Of a stretch of 64,000 nt of DNA, positions 48,280-56,821 are shown in pieces. Within the stretch, counting starts at the first letter, position 1; each line of letters starts with the position of its first letter. Source of the DNA: Candidatus Eisenbergiella stercoravium (GTDB taxonomy: Bacteria > Bacillota > Clostridia > Lachnospirales > Lachnospiraceae). Under the pieces are notes generated by a model. The model was not told the origin of the DNA and made no database searches. It saw only the letters and a list, made by a program, of their open reading frames with translations. The translations under genes and the position numbers were made by a program. Location: assembly GCA_019113175.1 (NCBI GenBank), contig DXHY01000027.1, positions 1 through 64,000 on the forward strand, read 5' to 3'.

Positions 48280-49277
48280 TCTTCGTCTCTCCCGTCTTTC
48301 TGCGACTCCCCGGAAGCATTTTTTCCGGAAAACCCTTTCCGATACTGCGCAGCCGCCTTTTTCAGTTCATCCAGCGTATCCTGGAACCGCTTCGACGTCA
48401 TGGTAGGGTTCGTCCTTAACAGCCTGCGCCGGTTAATTCCCCTCATGAAAGTCTCGATCTTCTCTTCTCCCACTCTCCTGCTTCCAATAAAGCGCTCCCA
48501 CAGCTCCATCACCTCTCCGCGCTTTTCCTTCAGAAGGTCAGATGCGGGCAGAACTCTTTTCAGCGCATCAAACCGCTCCTCCATGCCGGAAAGAAGCTCT
48601 TCCATGCCGGAAAACAACTCCTCACGCCTCCGGACGCCACGCTGTACAAGGGCCTCTTTTCTGTTATCCCATTCATCTCCCGCAACTGCAATGAGTACAT
48701 CCAGCCGTTTCTGCATGCGCTCCAGTTCCTTTTTTGCCTGCTCGGTCCGCACCAGAATATCCCGCAGATCCATTGCCGCCTGGAAGGAAAAGGCGAAGTC
48801 CACGGAAAACCAGACCAGCACCACCGTCACAAGAGCTGTCAGAGCCGCAGGCGGAATCAGAAACGCCAGCCGTTCCACAGCCGGATGCAGAAAGCGCGTC
48901 ATCAGCACCGTAACCGCTCCCCAGCAGAGAGAGGAACTCAAGCAGATCTGCCCCTGAAAATTGAACCTCTTATGGGAATAATCCCAGTAACGTACCTTGA
49001 AAAGAGCCTCCATCACCACGCCCGTCACATATTCCAGCGCCGTAGCACCGATACATCCGGCGAAGAAAACCAGAACCAGGTTATCTCGCACCGGAGCGGA
49101 CACAAGAAGCATCATGATCGCCCCGGAACCATACAGCGGCAGAAAAGGCCCGCGGATAAAGCCCCGGTTCACAAATTTTCTCTTACAGATGGAAACGTAT
49201 GTGGATTCAAAGCACCAGCCGAAGAAGCAGTAAAAGAAGAAAAAGAAAAGCCACTGAACAGCCGTATAATGATACAT
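48276..49277 (-). CDS. putative ABC-transporter type IV (PF06541-like) membrane protein
   Basis: FFFFYCFFGWCFESTYVSICKRKFVNRGFIRGPFLPLYGSGAI. Confidence 0.8.
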   Translation of the reverse strand: MYHYTAVQWLFFFFFYCFFGWCFESTYVSICKRKFVNRGFIRGPFLPLYGSGAIMMLLVSAPVRDNLVLVFFAGCIGATALEYVTGVVMEALFKVRYWDYSHKRFNFQGQICLSSSLCWGAVTVLMTRFLHPAVERLAFLIPPAALTALVTVVLVWFSVDFAFSFQAAMDLRDILVRTEQAKKELERMQKRLDVLIAVAGDEWDNRKEALVQRGVRRREELFSGMEELLSGMEERFDALKRVLPASDLLKEKRGEVMELWERFIGSRRVGEEKIETFMRGINRRRLLRTNPTMTSKRFQDTLDELKKAAAQYRKGFSGKNASGESQKDGRDED

Positions 49278-49313
49278 TCCCTCACCATTTTCCTTTCCGA
49301 GCTCCGCAGGCCG

Positions 49314-50096
49314 TCAACGATAGATTCCCACCGTCACGCCCAGCCTTCCCTTTTTCGTTTCCGCCCCTTCCTCCAGGAAAACAAAGCGGCCAAAGCCCCG
49401 GACACTCACCCGGTCCTGCTCCTTTAAGGTGAGGCTGTTATTTTCACACAGTCTGCCGTTGACATAGATCTTTCCTGCCCGGAACAGGTCCAGGCTGCGG
49501 CTTCTTGACAGATTGAACACCTTCGCTGCCACCGCATCCGCCCGGTTTGCGCTCACCACCAGCCGGACGGCCTCCGGCTGCTTCGCCGCAGGCCACCCGG
49601 CGGCCCCGTCATTTTTGTCAATCTGCTCACACCGCACGGAGGTATGGCGCACCCGGTCCAGATTTTCAAAGATAAAAGGGGCAATGGTTTCCGTGCAGAA
49701 AATCCATGCCTGCTTTCCCTCCAGAAAAATATCGCCCACTGTGCTCCGGTCGATTCCCAGATGCATCAGAGCTCCCAGAAAGTCCCTGTGGGAAAAATCC
49801 TCTGAAAATTTCTCTGAAAGAGGGCTGATCCGCAGGGCAGCGATGGGAAAATCCTCCTCATACCCCAGCTCTTCGGCAGAACCGAAGCGGGCCATCCGCC
49901 TCTCGCAGTCCTCATTTCCGCCCCACAGAGAGAAGGGACAGAAGGCGTTTTTCCCCATCGCCTCCTGAAGCGCGTTCTGCTCTGCCAGGGACAAAAAACC
50001 GGTAAATGCAAACACGTTCTGTCTGTAGGATTTTTCCGCCAGATCCAGAAATCTTTTTTTCAGCTGTTCCAGTTCCTTCTGTGTTTCCGCCGCCAT
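49314..50096 (-). CDS. YlmH-like S4-domain RNA-binding protein
   Basis: VFAFTGFLSLAEQNAL...RADAVAAKVFNLSRSRSLDLFRAGKIYVNGRLCENNSLTLKEQDRVSVRGFGRF. Confidence 0.85.
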   Translation of the reverse strand: MAAETQKELEQLKKRFLDLAEKSYRQNVFAFTGFLSLAEQNALQEAMGKNAFCPFSLWGGNEDCERRMARFGSAEELGYEEDFPIAALRISPLSEKFSEDFSHRDFLGALMHLGIDRSTVGDIFLEGKQAWIFCTETIAPFIFENLDRVRHTSVRCEQIDKNDGAAGWPAAKQPEAVRLVVSANRADAVAAKVFNLSRSRSLDLFRAGKIYVNGRLCENNSLTLKEQDRVSVRGFGRFVFLEEGAETKKGRLGVTVGIYR

Positions 50097-50129
50097 TCCT
50101 TCCTCCCTGACAAAAACCGGGTTTTGAGT

Positions 50130-51065
50130 CTATACGAAGCTGATCACCTGATCCTTCGGCGCCTTCGTCTTCACCACACTGCTGGCGTGCAGCACGGGAC
50201 CTTCTCCGCCGTACTCCGCCCAGTATTCCTTTTCCACACGGGCCGTCACCTTCACCCAGTCCTGCTCCTTCAGATCCTCCGCGCCCTTATAGACGCAGAC
50301 ATATCCCAGAAACGCCATGTCCTCCGCACAGCAGGTCATCGCCATCCGCCCCGGAATAAAATGATCCTTCGGATAACCGTCCGGCTTCATAACCATGGCA
50401 GTGAACTGAATATTTTTCCCCACATACCGATCCAGGCTGTCCAGGGAATCGATATACCAGATACCGTAGCCCATGTCGTCCAGGACGATGGGATCGCTGT
50501 TCAGGTCAAACGGCAGATCCTCCTCAAACATCTGATTGATCTCACCGTTCTGGTCCTCAAAAATGATCTCACCCTGCGGGTTTACCGCCTTCACATTCCT
50601 GCGGTAGCCCGCCAGCGTCTGCTCGTCCAGTCCGTCACACCGGTTGAAAATGATCATCTCGGACTTGCGGAGCATCTCGGCAAGAAGAGATTTCATGTTC
50701 GTAAAATAAGTGGCAAATGTGGAAGCGTCGATCGTGGTGATCTGCTGTTCCACCTTCCAGTGCCAGGGCAGCTTCATGTTTTTGAAATTCCACATACCGT
50801 TGTATTCAATGATGATCCGCTCCGGCTTGTACTTCTTTTCAAATTCCAGCAGATGTTCCGGCGTGAAGTCCGCCTCATTCTCCACCGGCTCCAGCACGGA
50901 ATTGCTTCTTTTCAAAAGGGCAGGCGAATACTCATTCTCGCCGTCCTCACACAGGATGATCAGCGTCTTTCCCTTGATCTGAAAATAGGGCTGATCCAGC
51001 GTATAAGTGATAAATTCCGTCTTTCCGCTCTCCAGAAAGCCATTGATGATATATACCGGTTTCAT
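50130..51065 (-). CDS. COG0523/CobW-like GTPase with DUF1980/TIGR03943-like C-terminal domain
   Basis: MKPVYIINGFLESGKTEF; C-terminal NIQFTAMVMKPDGYPKDHFIPGRMAMTCCAEDMAFLGYVC. Confidence 0.8.
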   Translation of the reverse strand: MKPVYIINGFLESGKTEFITYTLDQPYFQIKGKTLIILCEDGENEYSPALLKRSNSVLEPVENEADFTPEHLLEFEKKYKPERIIIEYNGMWNFKNMKLPWHWKVEQQITTIDASTFATYFTNMKSLLAEMLRKSEMIIFNRCDGLDEQTLAGYRRNVKAVNPQGEIIFEDQNGEINQMFEEDLPFDLNSDPIVLDDMGYGIWYIDSLDSLDRYVGKNIQFTAMVMKPDGYPKDHFIPGRMAMTCCAEDMAFLGYVCVYKGAEDLKEQDWVKVTARVEKEYWAEYGGEGPVLHASSVVKTKAPKDQVISFV

Positions 51066-51163
51066 TTTTCCTCCATATCGGCTCAATGCCATGTAAAGTG
51101 GACATTCGAATTCCGCTTTGCTCCATGCTCATGAACGCAGGCCGCTGTGCGACTGCGTTCAAA

Positions 51164-52333
51164 TCAGGCCGTAAACAGCTCTTTGAGAGCATCCTCCTTC
51201 AATTTGGAGCCGATCACACAGAACTTTCCGGTCACGTCCGGCTTTCCTTCCCGCACGTTGCGCTCTTCCGGAACATAATCAAAGTAAACCCAGGTACCGT
51301 CTCCAGCGGGTACCATTCCCTTTGCCCGAAGTACGAAGCCATATTTTTCCTCGTCCTCCAGCGCCTTCAGAATGCTCTCCACCTTTTCTCTGGAGTAGGA
51401 TGCGGGCGTCTCCATTCCCCAGCTTGTGAACACCTCATCCGCATGATGATGGCCGTGATGATGGTCGTGGCCATGCCCGTGATCGTGACCACAGCAGCAT
51501 TCTTCTCCATCATGATCGTGATGATGCTCATGGTCGTGGTCATGTTCATGACCGCAGCCGCACTCTTCCCCATCATGATGGTGCTCATGATGATGGTCAT
51601 GATCATGATGGCCGCAACCGCAGGAAGCTTCCTCATGATCGTGGTCGTGATCATGCCCGTGATCGTGACAATGCTCATGATCATGCTCCTCTTCCCTGTG
51701 AGCCAGCACCTCCTTCATCAGCTCCTTCTCCAGATCGGAACCGTCCTCAATGGTCTTCAGGATTTCCTTTCCGTCCAGCTGGGCAAGGGGCGTGGTGATC
51801 AGCGCGGCCCTGCTGTTGTGCTCCCGGATCAGATCCACGGCCTGCTGCACCTTCTCCGGGCTGGCAACGTCCGTTCTGCTCAGGATAATCGTTCCCGCAT
51901 GCTCGATCTGGTTAATAAAAAACTCTCCGAAATTCTTAATGTACATTTTGCACTTGGAAGCATCCACCACCGCAACGGCACTGTTTAAGGTGATCTCCTC
52001 TCCCATATCGACATCTTCCACTGCCTTCATCACATCTGAAAGCTTGCCCACGCCGGAGGGCTCGATCAGGATACGGTCCGGATGGTAGGTCTCCATCACT
52101 TCCTTCAGAGATGTTCCAAAATCTCCTACCAGAGAGCAGCAGATACAGCCGGAGTTCATTTCCTTGATCTCGATTCCGGACTCCTTCAGAAATCCTCCGT
52201 CAATACCGATCTCCCCGAATTCGTTTTCAATCAGAACCACCTGGCTTCCGGCCAGAGCCTCCTTTAACAGCTTCTGAATCAGCGTGGTTTTTCCCGCTCC
52301 GAGAAAACCTGATACAATATCAATTTTTGTCAT
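51164..52333 (-). CDS. COG0523/CobW-family GTP-binding metallochaperone with long His-rich region
   Basis: IVSGFLGAGKTTLIQ, CxCC motif SGCICCS, His-rich residues ~212-298, CobW C-terminal domain. Confidence 0.92.
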   Translation of the reverse strand: MTKIDIVSGFLGAGKTTLIQKLLKEALAGSQVVLIENEFGEIGIDGGFLKESGIEIKEMNSGCICCSLVGDFGTSLKEVMETYHPDRILIEPSGVGKLSDVMKAVEDVDMGEEITLNSAVAVVDASKCKMYIKNFGEFFINQIEHAGTIILSRTDVASPEKVQQAVDLIREHNSRAALITTPLAQLDGKEILKTIEDGSDLEKELMKEVLAHREEEHDHEHCHDHGHDHDHDHEEASCGCGHHDHDHHHEHHHDGEECGCGHEHDHDHEHHHDHDGEECCCGHDHGHGHDHHHGHHHADEVFTSWGMETPASYSREKVESILKALEDEEKYGFVLRAKGMVPAGDGTWVYFDYVPEERNVREGKPDVTGKFCVIGSKLKEDALKELFTA

Positions 52334-52349
52334 TTTCTTTTTCCTTTCT

Positions 52350-52365
52350 GCCGCCGGCAGGCGGC
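52350..52365 (-). promoter_or_regulatory. GC-rich hairpin abutting SD
   Basis: GCCGCC-GGCA-GGCGGC directly upstream of the SD of the COG0523 gene; a second one at 52430-52446. Confidence 0.6.
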
Positions 52366-52567
52366 TCTCAATTTCCGGGAGAAAACCTCAGTTTTTCTCC
52401 GCCTTTCTGCACGGACTTCCGGTTCGTGCGCCGCCTGAACGGCGGCTCTATACAAAGACACAAACGTCTGTTTTTGGCGCTCTTCTTATTTTGCCGCGTT
52501 TTCCCGTTCTTGTCAACTGCCGGGAAGGGTTCGTCCTGATTCAAATTCTCAAATCAATGCAGCTTAT

Positions 52568-53464
52568 TTATCCATAGTCTTCCGTCTCACGAATCGAGCC
52601 GTAAATTTCTGCTCCGGCCTGATTCACCTGCTCCATGGAAAGAACGGCTGTCTGTCCCTGCGCTCCGCCCAGAACCAGTCCGATGAAGCTCCCGCAGCCG
52701 TCAAAAACACCGGCTCCGGAAGCGCCCTCCTGAGCGCCGCTGGAAAGAATCATCACGTTGCTGCCGAATTCCTCCCGGTACCAGGCCTTTTCCTGAAGAG
52801 AAGCATCCAGAATCAGGTCTGCACATCCATCCGGTGTTGATGCCACCACAAAAAGAGGGCTGTAGGCGTCCATAGTATCGAATCTACGCTGATGCAGGCC
52901 GACCAGAGCAGGCATTTCCGCATCGGCATCTCTGTCTGTCCCCGCAGGAGTCCCCGGCCATTCTGCCTCCACAAATCCCACATCCAGCGAAGAGCTGATG
53001 CCGATGGTCCTGCCCGGCATTTCCATTCCATCATAAAAAACAATGCGCAGAACCTCTCCCTTTCTCAGAAGATGTCCTGCGGTCGCTATGATCAGGCGGC
53101 CGTCTCTCTGGTCCCAAACGACACCGCTTCCATAATACTCTGCGTCTTCCCCTGCAACGTCCAGACGGACACAGCAGCGGACTGTCATCCGTTTTGCCTC
53201 CTGAAGCTGCTCTCCGTCCAGCACCTCCAGCACAGGAAAGCTCTGCGTCTGCTTCCGGAAGAACCGCTCCTGACTCTGGCCGGGATTTTCTGAATCATTT
53301 TCTGTCAGTCCGCCTTGCTCTTCCACACTCTGATTCGGAAGCTGCCGGCCGCAGCCCGCTGCAAAAAGCATAAAAAAGGCCGCTGCGGCGCCCGCCAGCA
53401 GCCATCCTTTCTTTCTTCCGGCCAGGGGATGCACGATATGCGGCATGTTCTGTTTCTGCCTCAT
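52568..53464 (-). CDS. trypsin-like serine protease, lipoprotein
   Basis: FFMLFAAGCGRQ lipobox; ATAGHLL (His), SLDVGFVE (Asp), GAQEGASGAGVFDG (Ser). Confidence 0.8.
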   Translation of the reverse strand: MRQKQNMPHIVHPLAGRKKGWLLAGAAAAFFMLFAAGCGRQLPNQSVEEQGGLTENDSENPGQSQERFFRKQTQSFPVLEVLDGEQLQEAKRMTVRCCVRLDVAGEDAEYYGSGVVWDQRDGRLIIATAGHLLRKGEVLRIVFYDGMEMPGRTIGISSSLDVGFVEAEWPGTPAGTDRDADAEMPALVGLHQRRFDTMDAYSPLFVVASTPDGCADLILDASLQEKAWYREEFGSNVMILSSGAQEGASGAGVFDGCGSFIGLVLGGAQGQTAVLSMEQVNQAGAEIYGSIRETEDYG

Positions 53465-53481
53465 TCCATTTCTCCAAAAAA

Positions 53482-53882
53482 GAAAATGAGCAGGACTGTA
53501 AGCCGGGTTATGTCGTGAATAATCATCTATCCAGGACTGCCGTTGCCGGCAGCCTCAAGCGACCTACCTGAAAGCAGGCCGGGCAAGCCTGTCGCTTTCT
53601 GTCTGGTCTTGCTTCGGATGGGGTTTACATGTGCCCCGCCTGTTGCCAGACGGGCGGTAGTCTCTTACTCTGCCTTTCCACCCTTACCAGGCCCGAAGGC
53701 CCTTTCCGGAAATGCTCCGTTTTCGAAGCATTCCGGGGCGGTTTATTTCTGTTGCACTGGCCTTGGAGTCGCCTCCACCGGACGTTATCCGGCATCCTGC
53801 CCTGTGAAGCCCGGACTTTCCTCACCTGCCGCCCTTCCAAAAGAAGGACGGACAGCCGCGATTATTCATCCTACTCATTTTC
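53482..53882 (-). ncRNA. rnpB: RNase P RNA, bacterial class A
   Basis: GAGGAAAGTCCGGGCTTCACAGGGCAGG, ACAGAAATAAACCGCC, GGTAAGGGTGGAAAGG, CTACCGCCCG..., ACATAACCCGGCTTACAG; P1 GAAAATGAGTAGGA/TCCTGCTCATTTTC. Confidence 0.95.
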
Positions 53883-53890
53883 TGTCATCT

Positions 53891-53919
53891 AATATACCTT
53901 TTTATACCGCCTTTGGCAA
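53891..53919 (-). promoter_or_regulatory. sigma70-type promoter for rnpB
   Basis: Minus strand TTGCCA-17 nt-TATATT. Confidence 0.65.
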
Positions 53920-53996
53920 GCCTTTTATATCAGACACTGACCTGAACCAATGCCAGGCGCTGCCGGTCACGCAGTGACATGGAACTGTCAAACACT

Positions 53997-55691
53997 CTAC
54001 ACGCGAAAACAGCTTCCGCCCACAAATTCCCTGACAATGGAATTCTGCGGGATATTCTCGCTGCTGACGCCCAGGAAATATTCCAGAAATTTCAGCAGCC
54101 GCTTTGCCTCAAAAAATTCCGGAGAATCTCTTTCTACGCTGTAAAGCAGCGGCTCCGCATACTGCTTGAGCACGGAGAGTTCATAAAGCAGAGCGGAATT
54201 AAACATGGCATCGGTGCTTTCCTGAAAGGGGAAAATATTTTCTTCTTCTCCTCTTCTGACGGAATTCCACATGCGCAGCGTATGCGTCGCACTCGCGCCG
54301 CGCGTTCTGGCGTCCCGCACCAGACGGCGGATCAGCCTTCCGTCCGTCGTAGCTATCCGGTTATGGTCATCCACGTTCAGGCTGGTCAGAGCGCTGATAT
54401 AGATCTTATATTTACTCTCCAGCGGCAGGGAATGAGACAGTTTGTCATTGAGTCCGTGGATTCCCTCGATCACCAGGATATCGTCCTTTCCCAGCTGAAG
54501 GAAATCTCCCTTATACTCCCGCAGTCCGGTTTTGAAATTAAAACGGGGCATTTCCACCCGCTTTCCGGCAAGCAGATCGCACATGTCCTCGTTGAACTTT
54601 TCCACATCAATGGCTTCCAGACACTCGAAATTATAATTTCCGTCCTCATCCAGCGGCGTTTTTTCCCGGTCCACGAAGTAATCATCCACCGCGATCGGGT
54701 GCGGGGTCAGCCCATGGGTCTTGAGCTGAATGGAAAGCCTGTGCGAAAAGGTGGTCTTTCCCGAGGAAGAAGGACCTGCGATCATGACAAACTTCACGTT
54801 GCCCCTGTGGGCGATGTCGCTGGCAATCTCTCCGATCCGCCGCTCCTGCAGGGCCTCCTGAACCAGAATCATCTCTGCGAGATTCCCTTCGCAGATCTTG
54901 TCATTCAGATCGGCCACTGTTTCAATTCCCATCTCCGATCCCCAGTCATTGGAACGCTTCAGCACGTGGAACAGTTTTTCCTTCGGTTCAAATTCAGGTA
55001 CCCGTTCCGGCTCTTTCCTGCCGGGCAGCATGAGCATCATACCGTTCCGATAGGGGATCAGGTCAAAATCCTGCAAATAACCGGTGGAAGGCACCATATA
55101 ACCGTAATTGTAGTCATAGTAACCGTCCAGACAGTACACATTAATGTAAGATCCCCTTCTGTAGCGGAACAGGCGCACCTTATCGTCCATTCCCTGGGAA
55201 TCAAACAGCTCGATTGCCTCTTCCGTGGGATAGGCATGCTTCATGATGGGGAGATCGTCCCTGACCAGCTCCTGCATTCTGGTCTTTACCTGTTCTACAA
55301 AGGAAAGATCGATCCGGCCCTCTCCATCCTGGCTTCCGGTAACCACTCTTTCTGCCAGCTTTCCCTTGGGCAGACAGAAATATCCCCGACCGATGGAATA
55401 TTCCACGGAGGCCTTTCCCTCCTGCGGAGAACCGGCCACATCGCTGATTGCCTTCAGCATGAGCATACAGGCGCTTCTCACACAGGTATCGTGGCCGATC
55501 CGGTCCGCTGTGGTCTGGAAGGTCACGGTCACATCCTTCGCCACATTTTTATACAGTTCCCTGATCTTGTTGTTTGCCACAGCAAGCACGATTCTGTGGT
55601 CATATTCCTTCTGATGTTCCCCGGCGAGCTGCTCATATGTCACGGGAGACCGGTACTCTCTGCAAATGCCGTTCACTGTCACCTTCACCAT
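53997..55691 (-). CDS. uridine kinase-like nucleoside kinase with N-terminal TGS/ThrRS-like region
   Basis: MVKVTVNGICREYRSPVTYEQLAGEHQKEYDHRIVLAVANNKI (TGS-like); VMIAGPSSSGKTTFSHRLSIQLKTHGLTPHPIAVDDYFVDREKTPLDEDG. Confidence 0.88.
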   Translation of the reverse strand: MVKVTVNGICREYRSPVTYEQLAGEHQKEYDHRIVLAVANNKIRELYKNVAKDVTVTFQTTADRIGHDTCVRSACMLMLKAISDVAGSPQEGKASVEYSIGRGYFCLPKGKLAERVVTGSQDGEGRIDLSFVEQVKTRMQELVRDDLPIMKHAYPTEEAIELFDSQGMDDKVRLFRYRRGSYINVYCLDGYYDYNYGYMVPSTGYLQDFDLIPYRNGMMLMLPGRKEPERVPEFEPKEKLFHVLKRSNDWGSEMGIETVADLNDKICEGNLAEMILVQEALQERRIGEIASDIAHRGNVKFVMIAGPSSSGKTTFSHRLSIQLKTHGLTPHPIAVDDYFVDREKTPLDEDGNYNFECLEAIDVEKFNEDMCDLLAGKRVEMPRFNFKTGLREYKGDFLQLGKDDILVIEGIHGLNDKLSHSLPLESKYKIYISALTSLNVDDHNRIATTDGRLIRRLVRDARTRGASATHTLRMWNSVRRGEEENIFPFQESTDAMFNSALLYELSVLKQYAEPLLYSVERDSPEFFEAKRLLKFLEYFLGVSSENIPQNSIVREFVGGSCFRV

Positions 55692-55788
55692 TTCGTCCCA
55701 ACTCCTTTACGATTCGCCTGTCACCCCTGCCTTGCTTTTTTCACGGAAAAGGGAAGCATGAACCTCCGGCCGGACCATGACGGAATTA

Positions 55789-56799
55789 TCAGCTACGGGT
55801 CCGCATCCATGCGGCAAGCCTTTCTTCAAGAAGAGCTTCCCTTTCCAGCTGCGTCAGCCTTTCCCGGCTTCTTACCGGCATCGAATCCGTACCGCCTTTT
55901 TCCAGACTTTCTTCCTGCGTTCCGGCAGGCATTCCGTCAGAGGCACCTGCTCCTTTCGCCCCGCGCGCACCCGCATAAATTCCCGCTCCTGCCAGAATTG
56001 CCGCCCGGGCAGCGTGTTTTTTCTGAAGGCTGTCCTCCAGATATTCCAGAAGCACCGGATGACAGTCTGCGATCAGAGGATAACCGTAACGCTCCCCCGC
56101 TTCCCGCCAGACCTCCTCTGACAGAGAAAGCCCCTGCGGCACCGCGGGGATATCCACAGCATCCGCCATGGATGAACCATCCTCTCCGCTGCCCGCCATG
56201 CGCACGTTCCGGGCAAGGATTGCGGTATAGAATTTACCGTCTTCCTTCACCATATCCTCCGCCTCGATCCGGTATCCCAGCCGGTTCAGCGTCCGGCGGA
56301 CCAGCTGAAGCTCCGACTGCGGCTGCACGATAACAGTCCGCATCCGGAAAAGCTTCTGCGCCCCGTTCTCCAGAATGCGCGCCGCGAGCCTCCCGCCGAT
56401 CCCTGCCATGAGCAGGGTATCCGCTTCCGGCCTGCTTTTACGGAGCACCTCTCCACAGAGAGTCTCTCCACGGAGTGCCTCTCCGCGGAATACCTCTCCA
56501 TGGAGTGTCTCTCCATCCGCCCCTGTTCCACCGTCCGCGCCCGCTTCTTCCACCCATTTCATGGCGGAAAGTCCGTCGGAAAGCCGCGTTTCTATGTAGG
56601 CGGACAGCCCTGCTTCCCGAATATGCTCCTTTGCACGGGCCAGAGGTCCTTCATTTACATCCATTGCGAGCACCCGTGGACAGATTCCGTTCTGTACCAG
56701 ATATATGGCAGTATAGCCGTGATCACAGCCCACATCGGCCACGATGCTTCCCCGGTCTACCATGGACGCGGTCATAAAAAGCCTTTTCGACAGCTCCAT
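55789..56799 (-). CDS. trmK: tRNA (adenine22-N1)-methyltransferase TrmK-like
   Basis: MELSKRLFMTASMVDRGSIVADVGCDHGYTAIYLVQNG...TLLMAGIGGRLAARIL; downstream of rpoD. Confidence 0.85.
   Translation of the reverse strand: MELSKRLFMTASMVDRGSIVADVGCDHGYTAIYLVQNGICPRVLAMDVNEGPLARAKEHIREAGLSAYIETRLSDGLSAMKWVEEAGADGGTGADGETLHGEVFRGEALRGETLCGEVLRKSRPEADTLLMAGIGGRLAARILENGAQKLFRMRTVIVQPQSELQLVRRTLNRLGYRIEAEDMVKEDGKFYTAILARNVRMAGSGEDGSSMADAVDIPAVPQGLSLSEEVWREAGERYGYPLIADCHPVLLEYLEDSLQKKHAARAAILAGAGIYAGARGAKGAGASDGMPAGTQEESLEKGGTDSMPVRSRERLTQLEREALLEERLAAWMRTRS
56449..56523 (-). repeat. 5 x 15-bp in-frame minisatellite in trmK
   Basis: Plus-strand units ctctccacagagagt / ctctccacggagtgc / ctctccgcggaatac / ctctccatggagtgt / ctctccatccgcccc. 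Confidence 0.85.
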
Positions 56800-56821
56800 T
56801 GCTTTCGTTCCTTCCCCGCGC

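Noticed and set aside
48580-48625. CTCCATGCCGGAAAG duplicates resembling the SD module
   Set aside because: Inside the PF06541-like coding sequence; encodes a duplicated (S)GMEELLSGMEE segment, so probably a coding repeat.
51367-51684. 105-aa minus-strand ORF MIMSIVTITGMITTTIMRK...
   Set aside because: Out-of-frame translation of the His-rich repeat of the COG0523 gene.
53543-53977. ORFs on both strands at 53.5-54.0 kb
   Set aside because: Fall within the RNase P RNA gene.
53979-56333. 784-aa plus-strand ORF
   Set aside because: Antisense shadow of the nucleoside kinase and trmK genes; Arg/His/Pro/Ser-rich translation with no family resemblance.
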